In this document: piece after piece, positions 1-12,371 of the stretch
Layout of the letters: every line of letters begins with the position of its first letter
Position numbering within the stretch: position 1 is the first letter of the stretch
Program-made: the position numbers and the translations under genes
Assembly (NCBI GenBank): GCA_947650285.1
Contig: CANTFL010001479.1
Span: 62,001-126,000, forward strand
Direction of reading: 5' to 3'
DNA from: Hyaloperonospora brassicae
Taxonomy: Eukaryota > Oomycota > Peronosporomycetes > Peronosporales > Peronosporaceae
DNA length: 64,000 bases
The notes under the pieces: model-generated
Database searches by the model: none
What the model saw: only the letters and a program-made list of their open reading frames with translations
Told to the model about the DNA's origin: nothing

Positions 1-366
1 AGGCTCGCATATCAAGGTCTACATTTGGACAAGGCGATCTGTTACAGATCAGGAAGACTCATATCGAGCACCCCACAAGCATACAAGTCATCGCGTGAAG
101 AATTCCACGTGATCACACCAACCCCGATCGCGGTGTGAAAATTTCCACACCTTGATCGAACCTCGACCCCATCGCAAACACGGTCAAGTTTTCCGTTGAC
201 ACGATTCCATCTGGAAGAGTGCAACCCGCCCCACCGATGGGTACACAAGGTGAGGAAGGCAATCATGAACACGGAATAGGAGTACCCCCTCCGTTAGTCG
301 GTCGTCCAAGCGCCAGTGGAGAGTTGGGATCGACTCCTCACAAGAGCGATCACCACTCCATCACAA
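1..366 (+). mobile_element. Left arm of a long inverted repeat; retroelement 5' fragment (partial)
   Basis: This stretch matches the reverse complement of 8844-9209 base for base apart from about a dozen differences; position 1 pairs with 9209. The match starts at the window edge, so the repeat may extend further left. It stops abruptly near 366, where AT-rich sequence begins. Read on the plus strand from 219 it opens a short gag-like frame starting MQPAPPMGTQ, rich in Gly and Pro, which is lost where homology stops. The orientation is opposite to that of the right copy. I infer two copies of the same retroelement in opposite orientation, this one truncated. A true terminal inverted repeat of a DNA transposon is less likely, because the right copy continues into further element-like sequence on both sides. 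Confidence 0.75.
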
Positions 367-3300
367 GACATAGTCGCCAAAGTCATATCAATTCAGAATA
401 TTGTGACGGTTTTGGTGCCAATACTTCTATTATCACCAAGTACGAGATGCAAGACCATTACATACTACGTTTTTCTTTTGACCTCAATATATGGGTATTG
501 GCTCGACGAAGTCTACGATAGTAAAATTTCATCAATAAAGACAAATCCACCCGTTTCAGAACTCTTCAAGGCTTCATAGTCTTGATGCTTCTATACTAGG
601 ATATTGCAATTAAAGTATTCTTAAATAGGCGTTTCTTTTAGACATCGATAATATTACGTAAATCATTGCCGAGACAAGCTATGATCGGCTCAGGCGTTGA
701 ATTCTCATGCAGGAAACATATATAGCATTTATGCAGTAAAGACATGCATAACAAGCCTTTTGCTGATTTTAGTAGATCATAAAATACATTCAACCGGGGC
801 TCGGTATAAGCTGCACCGATTTATTTGAGAGGCAAAATTGCCTCCATTTCCATAGGAGAAAATTTTTTTGAGCTGCTTTGACAACTATGTTCGCGCCCCT
901 AGCGAGGCCTTACTCTCAAATCAGATCTTTTGAAGGGTTCACATCTCTACCGAGCTGTACGAACATTTTAAGACGTTCGATTGTGTTGCTAAAGCCTTGC
1001 AGATTTTCTCAACGGTTTCCTATGCCCATAAAGGGTGTGTCTCGTCATTTTGGTCGAAAAGACCACTAACGTCGAATACGAGTTGAGCGAGAGGGTTCCA
1101 GCTCCTCACACAGGTAGATATCATCCCCAAAGGACAAGTTAAATCGTTCATCCATTTTTCCGTTCGCGTTGCTTTAGATAATCCGCCTCACAAGAAATTG
1201 GTAGCTACCGCGCGACTCCGCCATGAAATGCGGAGGAGGAGGAATAGCCTTCCTTGAGTTGTTATTATACAGACCAACTCGATATACGCAAGATAAGCAT
1301 GCAATAATTGAAGTGCACGAGTATTATAAGATTGATAGGACCAACCATTATATCCTGACCGAATCTTTGAGAACCAATTGCAATGATCACATTGATGATC
1401 GTGCTAAAGACCGTGACGAGAATGCTTAAGCACAATTAAAGTACGAAATGGGAAATGTCTTCATGTCGTTAACAAGCTGTCGTCAGCTTGTAAAAGTTTT
1501 TGTTTGAATGAGGAGTTCTATTCACTTTGCAACCAGACTGAACGCTTTGAGATGAAGAGCAAGAAATCGAACGGATATTTTAAACGCAGATGCTATCTTT
1601 ATCGTCGGAAGACTCCTCGTATATATAGTACGGGCAAAGACTCCCAGCGTAGAAAATAAGATGCCTACGCATGCAACGGAACGCCTTAAATGCGCATACG
1701 CTCATTTGTTGACACAATTCACGAAACGAGCTGATGCACCTGGGCAGTAATTACTGCTGCTCTAACTCGTCACTGCGTGGCTAGACCAGTTTACTGTACA
1801 AGCGGTGCTCATCAAGCATATTCAAATAAGAGATACGCATTAACATTCTTGTCAGCGGTCCGTTTCTGCCAATTTACCGCGTTAGAGATGGAATCCTGCA
1901 CAAAGCGGACTAACAATTTCCGAGCCAGCAAAAATCATCTGCGGCCTTGCCGATTATTTATTCGATTTGAGTGGTACGCACTGTAAAGATTATTGAATTC
2001 TTAATCCTATGATTAACGAGCGTGTCATCATCATCGATAAAAATTATCATCGGCAATAGATAGACCAACATTTTTACGAACTATTGTGGTAGCAAAAGCG
2101 TCGCAGCTGTTGCTAATTTTATTATGATTTTCGACTTCGATGATATCAACGTCGATACCTTTCGCATCGAGAATGACCCCAATGTGTGATAAAAATAAGT
2201 CAAATTTGTTATTCTAGCGAGTAATTTCACTTTTAATTAATATTTCCACATACAAAGGGTTCATGCTTATGGATGACACGCCACTTTAGTTGAACGAAGT
2301 ATTCGTTGTGATTGCATGCACCAAAATACTGATAGAGAAATCGAACATCGGTAGAACCTCGCTGCAACACAAAAAGATGTGAACGTCACTTCGAAGAACC
2401 TCGAGGAGGACCCAAACCGCACTTTCTCTCCATCCCCTTGTTTCCGAGTGGTAAGAAGTAGACATCTTCGATCGTGTTACAAAAGAGGACGAAACACAAA
2501 TTGCCATAAATTTGCTATCAAACGAGGGTCTCTAATATTGACGAGTCCACGGGGTAACCAAATGCAGTCGAATTTTTGTGTCGATAAAGAAAAGAGCTCA
2601 ATATTCGGCTGTGATCGACTCCGTACAGCAATAGGACACATTCTCTTTCGAAACCGGTACACGAACAAAAAAATACGCGTACTTTTACGACCGTCTATAT
2701 TTTTCCAACGTACGCAGTCTATAGAATCGCATTCATCTCTATTTTTGAGTTGGTAGAGACTATAATTGTGCACGGATGGAAGTACTAGGATTTACTCGTG
2801 CACGGGTAAACTTGCGCACAAAAGGGTATTGGATTGGACAGTACAGGTCTTGGCTGACCAATAAAACATTTCCTCACGGCCATCATGACTACTTAATGGT
2901 GTATCGTGCTCCGCAAGCGTAGATTAGTAAAGGTGAGAACTACGACACTTTATGAGTTGATTACGGGTGATGCAGCAATCCTCTGTTGGTTTTGTATCGG
3001 TTTGATGACGTCTGACACGCCGCCAAAATGAATTATAGATATTGAAAGTATGATAAGAGAGGTAATTAGTTCATCAACGCTCAAGTCCTTGATCTTGTGC
3101 AAAGGTCTGTCTCGATTCATCGATCAGACAAGACGATGGGCACAGCTAATATGTGTTGCAATATTCGGATAAGTCTAACTGTTGGACTTGCTATGTACCT
3201 GAAAACCCAGTCGGCGCGGAAGCTATCGACGACGACATTCAGTTATCCTGGTTTGTACTTTACGGATAAGCTATTCTCCAGGAATATTGACATCCAATTC

Positions 3301-6300
3301 TCCATTATTTGCGAAGAGTGAAGAGTGATGACGTCCGAGCGTAATGAATTAATTGTCTGTGTGTACGATGACTGGTAGACGTCACGAAGATAGGCGCCTC
3401 ATTCAGCCAGTGCATACTTTGTGGCAATAAGGTTCACATACGCTGATTAATCAGGTCCAAATGACGGCAGCTGACGCGATCGACAAGAGGCGAAGAGTCT
3501 TTCTCCTTTATTTGTCGTATTGTTGTAAAAAATAGACAATTGAAAATCTCCTAGCGTCACAGACCATTTATTGTGACCTGTCTTAGTCCGTGATCTTCGA
3601 CACTGTCGATTGATCAAATTAATAAATCGAATGTAAAAAGTTACGGCTATTGGCACTTTAGGACCACTTTTCTTAATTCAATAAATGAGAGATATGAACG
3701 GTCATTTCATAATAGTTGCGCGAGTATCTGTGCAAATGCACCGCAAATCCAAGGAGGTCTAGAAGTCCCCTGACTTTTACTGGCACATGTCGGTTAATGG
3801 TCTTCACAGTCTTGTCTGGATAAGATGGTACGCTGTATTCAGCAACAATGCATCTAAATAGGGGTATTTTGGTAATTAAGTATATACGACACATGAGATT
3901 ACGTAAAACATATGCATGCGCATAAATGCATATACATTCCGGTCATGGAGTCATTGGACTTCCACATCCGTCTTTCCGTCGATGGCCCGGATATGCAACG
4001 ATACACCATGAAGTAGCTCGGTGCGATAAATTTCACCAATCCCACCAATTTGTTATACATCTGTTAATCGTAAAATGGGTGGTCCTAAGCCTTTGTGGCA
4101 TCTCAAGCCACTCATAGGGCAAATCACTGGTTGTACTCACTTTTGTGTACGATATGTCCAGTTTAGCACAAGGATCGGCAGATGCCATCTATCCGTTCCG
4201 TGGACGAATACGAGTTACTATTTGTCACACCATTCACACTGACGTATCTTATGGGTACCGAAGTCTGCGACAGTTATTACTGCATCACTTAAGTATTACT
4301 TCGTGAACTATCCCTTATTAACGTGTGATTTTTTTCACACAGAAGGTCGGAGAACTATGCACGAAGGGTGAAAAGTCTCACTTGTCCCGCCCTTAAATGT
4401 TCGTCTAAGTTTATCGATCACCAAATTCGTTTTACGAACTAGTGGTCACTTCTCCATGGCTCAGTTATTTGAAATCGATGCAAAATTCGATCTCATGACG
4501 CGTGTGTTTATCCTTAGGCAATTCGCACGGTACGGATTCAGGGAAAGCATCTTTAAATTAGATAGTTGCTCGTATAAAGGATATAACTTCAACTACTTCA
4601 AAGATTGAGGAATTACCGCTTCATCCAAGCCTTCTCATAGAGTGCGCTATTGACCATCGACTAGCGGCCAAAAACCATTTTTCTCGGAACCTATTCCGGT
4701 AGACCGAATTTCGTTATCATTTCTTCCTTTGTAAATAGTACGCGGATCTCATTAAACTTTAAACGATGAAGGTTTTGCAAGAGCCATCCCGATCAAGCTT
4801 TGTAAAATGAGTTATCTCGGAAGTAAATTTATGTTGTGCTATCCAATCAAGTGTGGAAGCACGTACACTTGATGCGTCATTGACCAGGATATTTATAGGC
4901 TTGATCATGTTTTTAGAACCGTTTTACCTAAGAGCAATGTGACTTAATCCCTCGATATTTTCTTGCTATTGTAACGCGATTACATCCAGTTCCTGAAAGA
5001 TCGACTTGGTATCACCATATTGACTCTTGTAGGAAATATGCTTCGTTTTCATAGATATTGCCCCCATACATACATCTATGTCCCGGTTGCTCTCGGCTTA
5101 TTCGAGCGATAGACCTTCGAGGCTATCGGCGTTCAGACACTGTAACCGTCAGCTGTCTTCGCGGTAAAGTGTTCAGCTGCGCTGAGGTCTTGTGCAGTCG
5201 TACTAACGACCTGACCACAAGTGGGAACATCGCGCTCACTCGCAGAATCTTCCACGCTTGCAAACGATACAAGAAGTTCAATAGGACGTTCGTATGATGA
5301 GAAAGTGGTAGGCATCTTAATATAATGATGTCAATAGCTGATCACTGGCACGTACCTTCTGATCTATGGAAGACAACGAAAGACATCAAGTTTTCGATTT
5401 ATATTCGGTACAAACGAATCATTTTCATGTCTTGCATCTTAAACGTATCGCGAATATCCACTTCATAGTTTTTACTTGTTGCGGATGCTTCTGTTTCAAA
5501 TCGTACCGTCATCCATTATCGTGAGATATATTTTGCGCATAATGAACTTGAGCTTATAAATTTTATAGCGACTGGCTTCGCAATATTGTATCTACATCTC
5601 ACATTTAACAGGGCTCGAAGTGAGATATCTTGCGTCACTTTGATCTTCAATGTGCTGAGAGATTCGTAATCATTGGTGGAATCAGTACACATAGACAATG
5701 TGCGAAAGCTATGTTTCTAAAGAAATCTCCAAATTCTCTAGACGTTGCTAAATCATTAGTGAGCTCCGCTAATACATATCTCGACCCCTTTTTCGCTTTT
5801 TACGCTTTTTTACGCTCTTGCATCGTCGGATCCGCGTTGCGGGAAATTCTTGGAAATATAAGGCTTTCATGTAGTGTCGTAGGTAATACCTGAGTTGGGG
5901 CATTACTAATATATGCAATTGTCCTGTTTTTATTTTCGATTGCATCTCTGCAATCGTTTTAATCCTGTAGAGCGATTTATTTTGCTCATTACGAAGGGAG
6001 GTTAATCGCTACGTCGCATCTGATTTCTATCGTCTCGCAGGGCGATAAGAAATAAGGTTTATGTGGGTCTATTCCAGACTTAAGACCTCCTGTTCTGCTT
6101 GGATAGCTGATGTTATAGCGTATATAATGCGTGGTGAAGCAGATAGTTCTTTACAGCTTCATTTGCAAGATCTTTCATAAATCCGTATACAACGTGGTTT
6201 AATAGATTGGGTTGGCTGCGATACACCTCTTGAATTGGGAATATGCGCAGCGTAACCGTGCACAACACTCTTTTCGGCTTGAGTTTTAATATCTTAAATC

Positions 6301-7390
6301 GAGCCCTAATCTTATCTTACGACGAACCAAACGTCTATATAAGCTGGGATTAAAGATAGATGACGATCCATGAAAAATTTCTTATGCAGCTTGACCCTAT
6401 ATCTTGAGGTTTGGCACGCCAATTCAAATTTTGATAGGCAGGTGTGGCTCCCATCAATTTACAGCAATGCAACGAGAATTTTTAAAGCCGTACACGCACG
6501 GATCATCTATAATGAAAATAATTGCTGAAGTACTAGTTCTGAGAGACGTCAATTTTCAGTCTTTCAGGACGACTTGCGATCGTCGACCATGTAAAAAATT
6601 AGGGCTTGATACATTCTCAGTTGCTTAAAGTGTTAAACAAGTCTTTTCTCAATAGCTCAATATGCTAAGCACCTTGCTAGTAAATAAAAGGTACTTAATT
6701 ACGGGAAACGTCAAGTTCATCCTGAATGAATTAGTCGGAATAAGAATGTTGATCGTCCCATTTCGAAATGGACATGCTTATCGCTCATATATGGTTTTCC
6801 TATAGTCGTACACATAGGATCTTCTGTCTTGCACCTGAAGTCACTTGAATGGTTGATACAATCAAGCGTAGCATTAAAGATCTTTTCATCATTTACTGCT
6901 TGTTCACGATATTATATGTCCGTGGTTCTTGACCACCAAGTTTGATTAGGTAAACCGTGACAAACTTCGGTTCTACTAATTTACTACAAGCTACATGCAC
7001 TGACCACATTGTAACTTTATGCTAATAATACTCGCTCTCCCTTTTCGTTTAGAGGATGGTTGAATCCCGTTTAAGTAATCGCTTAGAAAAGGAAAAATTT
7101 AGACGATATCCAATCGATTTTTGAGCTTCCTGATATAAATCTTTCATCTTGCACATTATATTCAAGTACAAACACAAAAAATTGCGACCCGTTAACCACT
7201 AATTGCGAACGTCTAACACCGAATTGTTGTATTATTATTCGAATAACATACTACACTTATTTACAAGTGGAGTGGTCTTTCATATCATTTTATAGATGTG
7301 ACATTCCTTCAATATTTTCTCAACTTGGTAAACATTGATGGATAGTACATTTAGTATTTCGTTCCAATTGATACATTGTGATGCTGTGGT
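367..7390. other. AT-rich gene-free spacer
   Basis: About 7 kb of visibly AT-rich DNA with stop codons frequent in all six frames. The longest open frames are about 125 codons, and none resembles a known protein or shows a plausible intron-exon pattern. I see no tandem repeats, tRNA or rRNA signatures, or telomere motif. The change in composition at both ends (near 366 and near 7390) is abrupt. It could be a very old mutated repeat, a fragment of AT-rich heterochromatin, or an insertion between the two copies of the flanking element. Confidence 0.6.
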
Positions 7391-8843
7391 GAAGTGGGCC
7401 CTAAAACCTGTGTGATAGGACCCCAAACAATCTACTGTGCTGGACTGCCGACTTACGAGCGGGGTACTCCGACGCCGCGTATGGACCTTGGCTCACCTGG
7501 TGTACCCGTCGGCTGGCAAATTGCACTCTTCAGTAGACGTGGTGGGGTGTAGACCTCGCCTTGATGGGACCATAATTAGACTTGGGCGGGAGCCTATTGT
7601 ATATCTTTCACTCGGTGGTCCAGTAGGTGTCCACCCGATCAACTCGGTCAAGAGTGGACATAGAAGCCAGTTCTTCAGGAATCTTGTGGCTCCTGTCGTA
7701 TTACTTAATTTTCCATGGGTATGAAACACCTGCCCTTTGCTCGTCTCCTTGACGATAGATTCAGGAGGCCGCTTCCAATATCGGATTTTGAGTGGTTTGC
7801 TACTTGACGAACCCAAAGGCCAAATACTTCCCGGGAATCCACTTGCACATGGTCTTGCCACGCAACTGTCTTCAACAGGGGTAATATAACTATACTCTAG
7901 AGCAGGCGGGAAGTCTTACTAAGTTCCTATATCACATCGGAGTCGTTGCCATAAGGTCGCGAATTGAGCAGTACATCATACCTTCCTATTATTTAGCTTA
8001 ATTACTCTATCCTTGCCTCATGCTCGAATTCTGATTTGACTGGTTAGAAGTATCTTGACCTCGAGAGACCCGAGATCTGCCTTGAGGAGGCCGAGGTCCG
8101 CCTTGAGGACTCGTGGTCCATTGTTTCTGGTACCACTTAAATGGTACCGTTTCCACGATTTTCCCGTCACTTGGTACCGTCGCTTCTTCTCCAACAACCA
8201 GCCCTTTCACCCCCGGAGTCCTCCTTCTCTTTGAAACCGTTTCCTTGTGTGCAGCCCCTTATCTCTTCATTGTTGGCCTCCTAATCTTCTATTTTTAAGT
8301 AACGCGTCACCACAGTATCGATTGGGATCACCCTTTTACACTTTGCGTCCGCTTTAAAGTCTCTGTGGATTTGAGATGGTCCTATTCCTTTCATCCAATA
8401 CACTGAAGCTTTGTTAATCCACGCTCGAAACGGTCTATAGGTGCCATTCGAACGTCAAAACGTAGGCATTGGTACCTTTTCTTTTCCACGGAAAAATTGG
8501 ACCTGATTTACCATTCCTATTCCACCAAGTACACGCGCATATCCAAAACTTGTCATGGTAGGCTTGTATGCCTATCTATTTGCAACCAGCGTAAATACTG
8601 GACAATTTTCTGTATTCCGTCCAGATAATCTACTATCTTCCTTCTTGTCTACGACTACATCTCAGATATCTCTTCCTTCACACGTTCTGAATGAATAGAA
8701 ACTGTTTTTTGTCTATGCTGTCATTGGCATGATACTTTTGACTAATCGTACTCCACCATCTAAAATGGGAGGTGCTGAATGACGACCCAAGCTGCCGCTG
8801 GAAACATATTGAGTCGGATTTGATCGCGATAAAACAGCAAGTA
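7391..8843 (-). mobile_element. Decayed retroelement body, minus strand
   Basis: Composition is less AT-rich than the block to the left, and the stretch continues directly from the right repeat arm. On the minus strand, open fragments run about 8991 to 8713 (gag-like start MQPVPPMGTQ), 8210 to 8007 (a Gly-, Pro-, Gln- and Arg-rich stretch with PQGGPRPPQGRSR, like the linker before a gag zinc knuckle) and 7861 to 7493. Frames change between fragments and stops intervene, so nothing here is intact. I could not find protease, integrase, reverse transcriptase or RNase H motifs. The class (Copia or Gypsy) is therefore not settled; assignment as a retroelement rests on gag-like composition and on the duplicated end. 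Confidence 0.4.
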
Positions 8844-8991
8844 CTGTGGTGGAGTGGTGATTGCTTTTTTGGGGAGTCGATCTCAACTCTCCACTGGCGC
8901 TAGGACGACCGACTAACGGAGGGGGTACTCCTATTCCGTGTTCATGATAGCCTTCCTCACCTTGTGTACCCATCGGTGGGACGGGTTGCAC
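8713..8991 (-). pseudogene. Gag-like N-terminal fragment (92 codons), broken
   Basis: A minus-strand frame of 92 codons starts MQPVPPMGTQ and shares its first roughly 48 codons with the plus-strand frame at 219 in the left repeat copy, so the frame has been kept open in two separate copies. The product is low-complexity, rich in Gly, Pro and Ser, with no catalytic motif. Shared reading frame across two copies suggests a formerly coding segment. The two copies are about 95% or more identical, so conservation of frame alone is weak evidence. It is also possible that this is an untranslated leader. Confidence 0.3.
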
Positions 8992-9209
8992 TCTTCCAGA
9001 TGGAATCGTGTCAACGGAAAACTTGACCGTCTTTGCGATGGGGTCGAGGTTCGATCAAGGTGTGGAAATTTTCACACCGCGATCGGGGTTGGTGTGATCA
9101 CGTGGAATTCTTCACGCGATGACTTGTATGCTTGTGGGGTGCTCGATATGAGTCACCCTGATCTGTAACAGATCGCCTTGTCCAAATGTAGACCTTGATA
9201 TGCGAGCCT
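8844..9209 (-). mobile_element. Right arm of the inverted repeat
   Basis: Reverse-complement partner of 1-366, with the same content in the opposite direction. It holds a near-palindrome at 9058-9077 (ggtgtggaaattttcacacc) flanked by a gatcgcgg-type site (reverse complement, 9077-9084) and a cgatcaa site (9052-9058). The same order of elements is found in module C of the satellite that begins 400 bp to the right. Confidence 0.75.
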
Positions 9210-9615
9210 TCTGACCACTTGAGCCGTCTCGCAATCTTGGGTACTCAACCCCAAAGAGTTTCATGCGTCCAGTCGCAGTTGGGGTGTTGTTTGAGAGATC
9301 TTGATCCCTGGCCAAACAATCCAGGGATATTACTTGATTAAAGTATGTAAAGCTTTCCTTGACGTCGGGTGGCCAATGATCCACCCGGACGAGAAGTTGA
9401 CACGTGTACTTTAGAGCAAATAAAACCATGTTTAATGTTAGACAATCAAACACATCAGCCATATCCCTATCTTCATGCTGTACACATTGCATGCCACGTG
9501 TCACTCTCTATAGACAATAGCGATCTTGTATTTGCGTGGCACACACCTGATACACATGAACAATCGCAGTCGCCATTCTGGTAGCCGACCGTGCGATGTA
9601 AACCACACTAGCTCT
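9210..9615 (-). mobile_element. Outer flank of the retroelement, possibly LTR or leader
   Basis: This segment continues outward from the right repeat arm to the start of the satellite. Read on the minus strand it contains an imperfect start of the TG type near 9516 (tgtctatag), a cacgtg box, and AT-rich stretches, which would fit an LTR or untranslated leader. I found no clear primer-binding site and no matching second LTR, so the assignment is tentative. From about 9530 to 9615 there are scattered pieces resembling satellite words (cacctgatacac, cgatctt), possibly decayed edge units. Confidence 0.3.
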
Positions 9616-12351
9616 ATCGCGATCACATACCTGATCACTGATCACGATCTCGATCGCTTCCTGATCGTGATCGCCTTGCTGATCGCGGATCACATGGTGT
9701 GCTCCACACCAACTTGATCGCGATCACCTACCTGATCAATGATCACGATCGCGATCACATACCTGATCACTGATCACGATCTCGATCGCTTCCTGATCGT
9801 AATCGCCTTGCTGATCGCGGATCACATGGTGTGCTCCACACCAACTTGATCGCGATCACCTACCTGATCACCGATCACTATCGCGATCACGTGCCTGATC
9901 ACTGATCACGATCTCGATCTCTTCCTGATCGTGATCGCCTTGCTGATCGCGGATCACATGGTGTGCTCCACACCAACTTGATCGCGATCACCTACCTGAT
10001 CAATGATCACGATCGCGATCACATACCTGATCACTGATCACGATCTCGATCGCTTCCTGATCGTGATCGTCTTGCAGATCGCGGATCAAATGGTTTGCTC
10101 AACACCAACTTGATCGCGATCACCTACCTGATCAATGATCACGATCGCGATTACATACCTGATCACTGATCACGATCTCGATCGCTTCCTGATCGTGATC
10201 GTCTTGCTGATCGCGGATCACATGGTGTGCTCAACACCAACTTGATCGCGATCACCTACCTGATCAATGATCACGATCGCGTTTACATACCTGATCACTG
10301 ATCACGATCTCGATCGCTTCCTGATCGTGATCGTCTTGCTGACCGCGGATCACATGGTGTGCTCCACACCAACTTGATCGCGATCACCTACCTGATCAAT
10401 GATCACGATCGCGATCACATACCTGATCACTGATCACGATCTCGATCGCTTCCTGATCGTGATCGTCTTGCTGACTCGCGGATCAAATGGTGTGCTCCAC
10501 ACCAACTTGATCGCGATCACCTACCTGATCAATGATCACGATCGCGATCACATACCTGATCACTGACCACGATCTCGATCGCTTCCTGATCGTGATCGCC
10601 TTGCTGACCGCGGATCACATGGTGTGCTCCACACCAACTTGGTCGCGATCACCTACCTGATCACTGATCACGATCGCGATCACGTGCCTGATCACTGATC
10701 ACGATCTCGATCTCTTCCTGATCGTGATCGCCTTGCTGATCGCGGATCACATGGTGTGCTCCACACCAACTTGATCGCGATCACCTACCTGATCAATGAT
10801 CACGATCGCGTTTACATACCTGATCACTGATCACGATCTCGATCGCTTCCTGATCGTGGTCGTCTTGCTGATCGCGGATCACATGGTGTGCTCCACACCA
10901 ACTTGATCGCGATCACCTACCTGATCACTGATCACGATCGCGATTACATACCTGATCACTGATCACGATCTCGATCGCTTCCTGATCGTGATCGTCTTGC
11001 TGATCGCGGATCAAATGGTGTGCTCAACACCAACTTGATCGCGATCACCTACCTGATCAATGATCACGATCGCGATTACATACCTGATCACTGATCACGA
11101 TCTCGATCGCTTCCTGATCGTGATCGCCTTGCTGATCGCGGATCACATGGTGTGCTCCACACCAACTTGATCGCGATCACCTACCTGATCAATGATCACG
11201 ATCGCGATCACATACCTGATCACTGATCACGATCTCGATCGCTTCCTGATCGTGATCGTCTTGCTGATCGCGGATCACATGGTGTGCTCCACACCAACTT
11301 GATCGCGATCACCTACCTGATCAATGATCACGATCGCGTTTACATACCTGATCACTGATCACGATCTCGATCGCTTCCTGATCGTGGTCGTCTTGCTGAT
11401 CGCGGATCACATGGTGTGCTCCACACCAACTTGATCGCGATCACCTACCTGATCACTGATCACGATCGCGATCACATACCTGATCACTGATCACGATCTC
11501 GATCGCTTCCTGATCGTGATCGCCTTGCTGATCGCGGATCACATGGTGTGCTCCACACCAACTTGATCGCGATCACCTACCTGATCAATGATCACGATCG
11601 CGATCACATACCTGATCACTGATCACGATCTCGATCGCTTCCTGATCGTGGTCGCCTTGCTGATCGCGGATCACATGGTGTGCTCCACACCAACTTGATC
11701 GCGATCACCTACCTGATCAATGATCACGATCGCGATTACATACCTGATCACTGATCACGATCTCGATCGCTTCCTGATCGTGATCGTCTTGCTGATCGCG
11801 GATCACATGGTGTGCTCCACACCAACTTGATCGCGATCACCTACCTGATCAATGATCACGATCGCGATCACATACCTGATCACTGATCACGATCTCGATC
11901 GCTTCCTGATCGTGATCGTCTTGCTGATCGCGGATCACATGGTGTGCTCCACACCAACTTGATCGCGATCACCTACCTGATCAATGATCACGATCGCGAT
12001 CACATACCTGATCACTGATCACGATCTCGATCGCTTCCTGATCGTGATCGTCTTGCTGATCGCGGATCACATGGTGTGCTCCACACCAACTTGATCGCGA
12101 TCACCTACCTGATCACTGATCACGATCGCGATCACATACCTGATCACTGATCACGATCTCGATCGCTTCCTGATCGTGATCGCCTTGCTGATCGCGGATC
12201 ACATGGTGTGCTCCACACCAACTTGATCGCGATCACCTACCTGATCACTGATCACGATCGCGATTACATACCTGATCACTGATCACGATCTCGATCGCTT
12301 CCTGATCGTGATCGCCTTGCTGATCGCGGATCACATGGTGTGCTCCACACC
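9616..12351. repeat. Satellite zone 1: twenty 132-bp units
   Basis: From the module C landmark at 9701 to the one at 12342 there are exactly twenty periods of 132 bp plus one inserted base (near 10480). Each unit carries module A twice, the first with cctacctg and the second with catacctg or a ttacatacctg variant. Units differ at scattered positions (gtcttg versus gccttg, ccgcgg versus tcgcgg, aaatgg versus acatgg), so this zone is older or less homogenised than the next one. Confidence 0.93.
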
Positions 12352-12371
12352 AGCGCGACCCTATAAATCAC
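12352..12371. repeat. Junction between 132-bp and 101-bp zones
   Basis: At the change of unit length the usual caacttgatcgcgatc is replaced by a unique stretch, gcgcgaccctataaatc, found nowhere else in the array. It is followed by a unit with catacctg only. It marks the single boundary between the two unit types on the left side. Confidence 0.8.

Noticed and set aside
7487..7535. Diverged third copy of the repeat arm
   Set aside because: A short run resembles 8955-9000 (tgtaccc, tcgg, ttgcactcttc), but the match is limited to about 45 bp with many differences and may be chance.
1..9209. Intact DNA transposon with 366-bp terminal inverted repeats
   Set aside because: There is no transposase frame between the arms and no target duplication at 9209, and the right copy continues beyond its arm on both sides.
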